64,000 nucleotides of DNA from Pedobacter psychrodurus (GTDB taxonomy: Bacteria > Bacteroidota > Bacteroidia > Sphingobacteriales > Sphingobacteriaceae), in contig NZ_SJSO01000014.1 in assembly GCF_004331735.1 (NCBI RefSeq), forward strand, positions 86,009-150,008. Reading direction: 5' to 3'. Position numbers and translations under genes: made by a program. The notes beneath the pieces were generated by a model, which had not been told where the DNA came from, ran no database searches, and worked only from the letters and a program-made list of their open reading frames with translations. This document shows positions 63,338 to 64,000 of this stretch, one piece after another (positions within the stretch are counted from its first letter, which is position 1; each line of letters starts with the position of its first letter).

Positions 63338-63661
63338 ATGGGAGAATTCGACAACAAGGAAAGAGAAGAAGTTTTTTCAAAGAAAGTAAGAGCAGGTAAG
63401 AGAACTTATTTCTTCGACGTGAAGGCTACTAGATCGGGTGATTATTATTTAACAGTTACCGAGAGCAAGAAAAGATTAGAAGACGGTGTGTTTGTAAAAC
63501 ATAAAATCTTTTTATATAAAGAAGATTTCGAAAAATTTGCAGAAGGACTAAATGAAACTGTTGATTACATCAAAACTCACCAAGATGTGGTTGAAAAACG
63601 TTATGAATATTCTGAAAATGGAGAACATAGCACTAAAGCTAGCGACGATTTTACTTTTTAA
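63338..63661 (+). CDS. PUR-family DNA/RNA-binding protein (DUF3276)
   Basis: 107 residues from the ATG at 63338; a TTG at 63278 is in frame but overlaps the promoter. KKVRAGKRTYFFDVKATRSGDYYLTVTESKK and HKIFLYKEDFEKFAEGLNETVDYIK are the conserved repeat of DUF3276, related to PUR-alpha nucleic-acid-binding repeats. It is small, charged and cytosolic and occurs throughout Bacteroidota. The 3' terminator appears to be interrupted by an insertion element. Confidence 0.92.
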   Translation: MGEFDNKEREEVFSKKVRAGKRTYFFDVKATRSGDYYLTVTESKKRLEDGVFVKHKIFLYKEDFEKFAEGLNETVDYIKTHQDVVEKRYEYSENGEHSTKASDDFTF

Positions 63662-63736
63662 GTAATTATAATTTCAATAGAAAAGCCTCCCGATTTTAAA
63701 AGAGGGCACTGAAAAAGTCTCTTTTTGAAAAGGGAT

Positions 63737-63775
63737 AAAAGGAGTAGAAAACTAGTTTTTCTACTCCTTTTTTTG
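63737..63775 (+). terminator. Hairpin terminator in front of the transposase
   Basis: AAAAGGAGTAGAAAA pairs with TTTTCTACTCCTTTT followed by T. Such structures stop outside transcripts from entering a transposase gene. Confidence 0.75.
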
Positions 63776-63806
63776 TATTTTAAGGTATATTATTACTGCT
63801 TTTAAG

Positions 63807-64000
63807 ATGCTTCTTCAACAACAACAAATCCAGTTTAGTGAGTTTTCCAAGCTTTATGACCTGATTATTCCTAAGGAGAATTTACTTCGCAAGATTAGTG
63901 AGCTTATAGATTTTAGCTTTATCTATGATGAGCTAATGGGCAAGTACTGTCCGGACAACGGGCGTAACGCTGAGAGTCCGGTACGCATGTTTAAATATTT
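63807..64000 (+). CDS. IS1182-family transposase, N-terminal part
   Basis: 64 codons visible, running off the window. The reading LLQQQQIQFSEFSKLYDLI, then ENLLRKISELIDFSFIYDEL and YCPDNGRNAESPVRMFKY, matches the N-terminal DUF772-type domain of IS1182/IS5-superfamily DDE transposases. The catalytic domain lies beyond the edge. Confidence 0.85.
   Translation, partial: MLLQQQQIQFSEFSKLYDLIIPKENLLRKISELIDFSFIYDELMGKYCPDNGRNAESPVRMFKY

Larger units (their letters stand above)
63705..64000 (+). mobile_element. Left end of an IS1182-type insertion element (cut by window edge)
   Basis: Starts near 63705 beyond the end of the DUF3276 gene. It contains a strong hairpin and the first 64 codons of a transposase. 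The exact left terminus and the right half are not visible. Confidence 0.65.

Overview
The window is a chromosomal segment of a Bacteroidota bacterium, most likely Sphingobacteriaceae and close to Pedobacter. This rests on low-GC, A-rich DNA, on Bacteroidota-type promoters (TAnnTTTG near -7, TTTG near -33) instead of strong Shine-Dalgarno sites, and on lineage-typical proteins: fused SecDF, long NusB, short-Q-loop CydA, DUF3276 PUR-type protein, leucine-type dehydrogenase, M56/BlaI pair and a 23S-intervening-sequence-type four-helix protein. No rRNA, tRNA or CRISPR array was seen. Most of the window is core housekeeping DNA.

Layout. 1-4.1 kb: an NmrA-type oxidoreductase diverging from an HxlR regulator over shared promoters, then the helicase PcrA/UvrD. 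4.3-9.9 kb: an unknown protein, the SMC condensin and an M28 lipoprotein peptidase. 10-12.3 kb: a BlaI/M56 sensor operon with a near-perfect 40-bp operator. 12.3-17.4 kb: RsmG and a membrane glycosyltransferase on the minus strand, then tgt-lptF/G-eamA on plus. 17.4-19.7 kb: a 2.27-kb gene-free, strongly A-rich stretch. 19.7-26.4 kb: a large peptidase/propeller/barrel protein, LapA-like protein, REC-like protein, pirin, AlkD-like protein and a secreted lipoprotein. 26.5-29 kb: MetZ, OsmC and IspE. 29.3-31.1 kb: thyA and folA separated by a four-helix-bundle gene that looks inserted. 31.6-37.5 kb: SecDF, type II NADH dehydrogenase and HMG-CoA lyase. 37.7-43.5 kb: GNAT, iron-permease-like protein, FbaA, AccD, a YCII protein and an M28 carboxypeptidase. 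43.6-48.5 kb: cydAB, an MBL hydrolase and two related 67-residue proteins. 49-54.8 kb: cysteine desulfurase, GlmM, then methyltransferase-PAP2-ZIP and Uma2. 55-60.8 kb: a minus-strand group (DUF5522, exonuclease, CoaE, YbbR, YajC, DUF1573, NusB, leucine-type dehydrogenase). 61.5-64 kb: an ABC exporter, the DUF3276 protein and the left end of an IS1182-type element cut by the window edge.

The accessory signal lies between genes. Several families of hairpin-forming repeats are dispersed, one of them as an inverted pair flanking secDF. Islands of short, word-like quasi-repeats sit at gene edges and in places supply start codons, stop codons or leaders (folA, alkD, ispE). No classical defence island or biosynthetic cluster was found. 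The most promising novel items are the paired 67-residue proteins, the inserted four-helix gene with its flanking repeats, the 2.27-kb A-rich region, and the tandem repeat directly against the ispE start codon.
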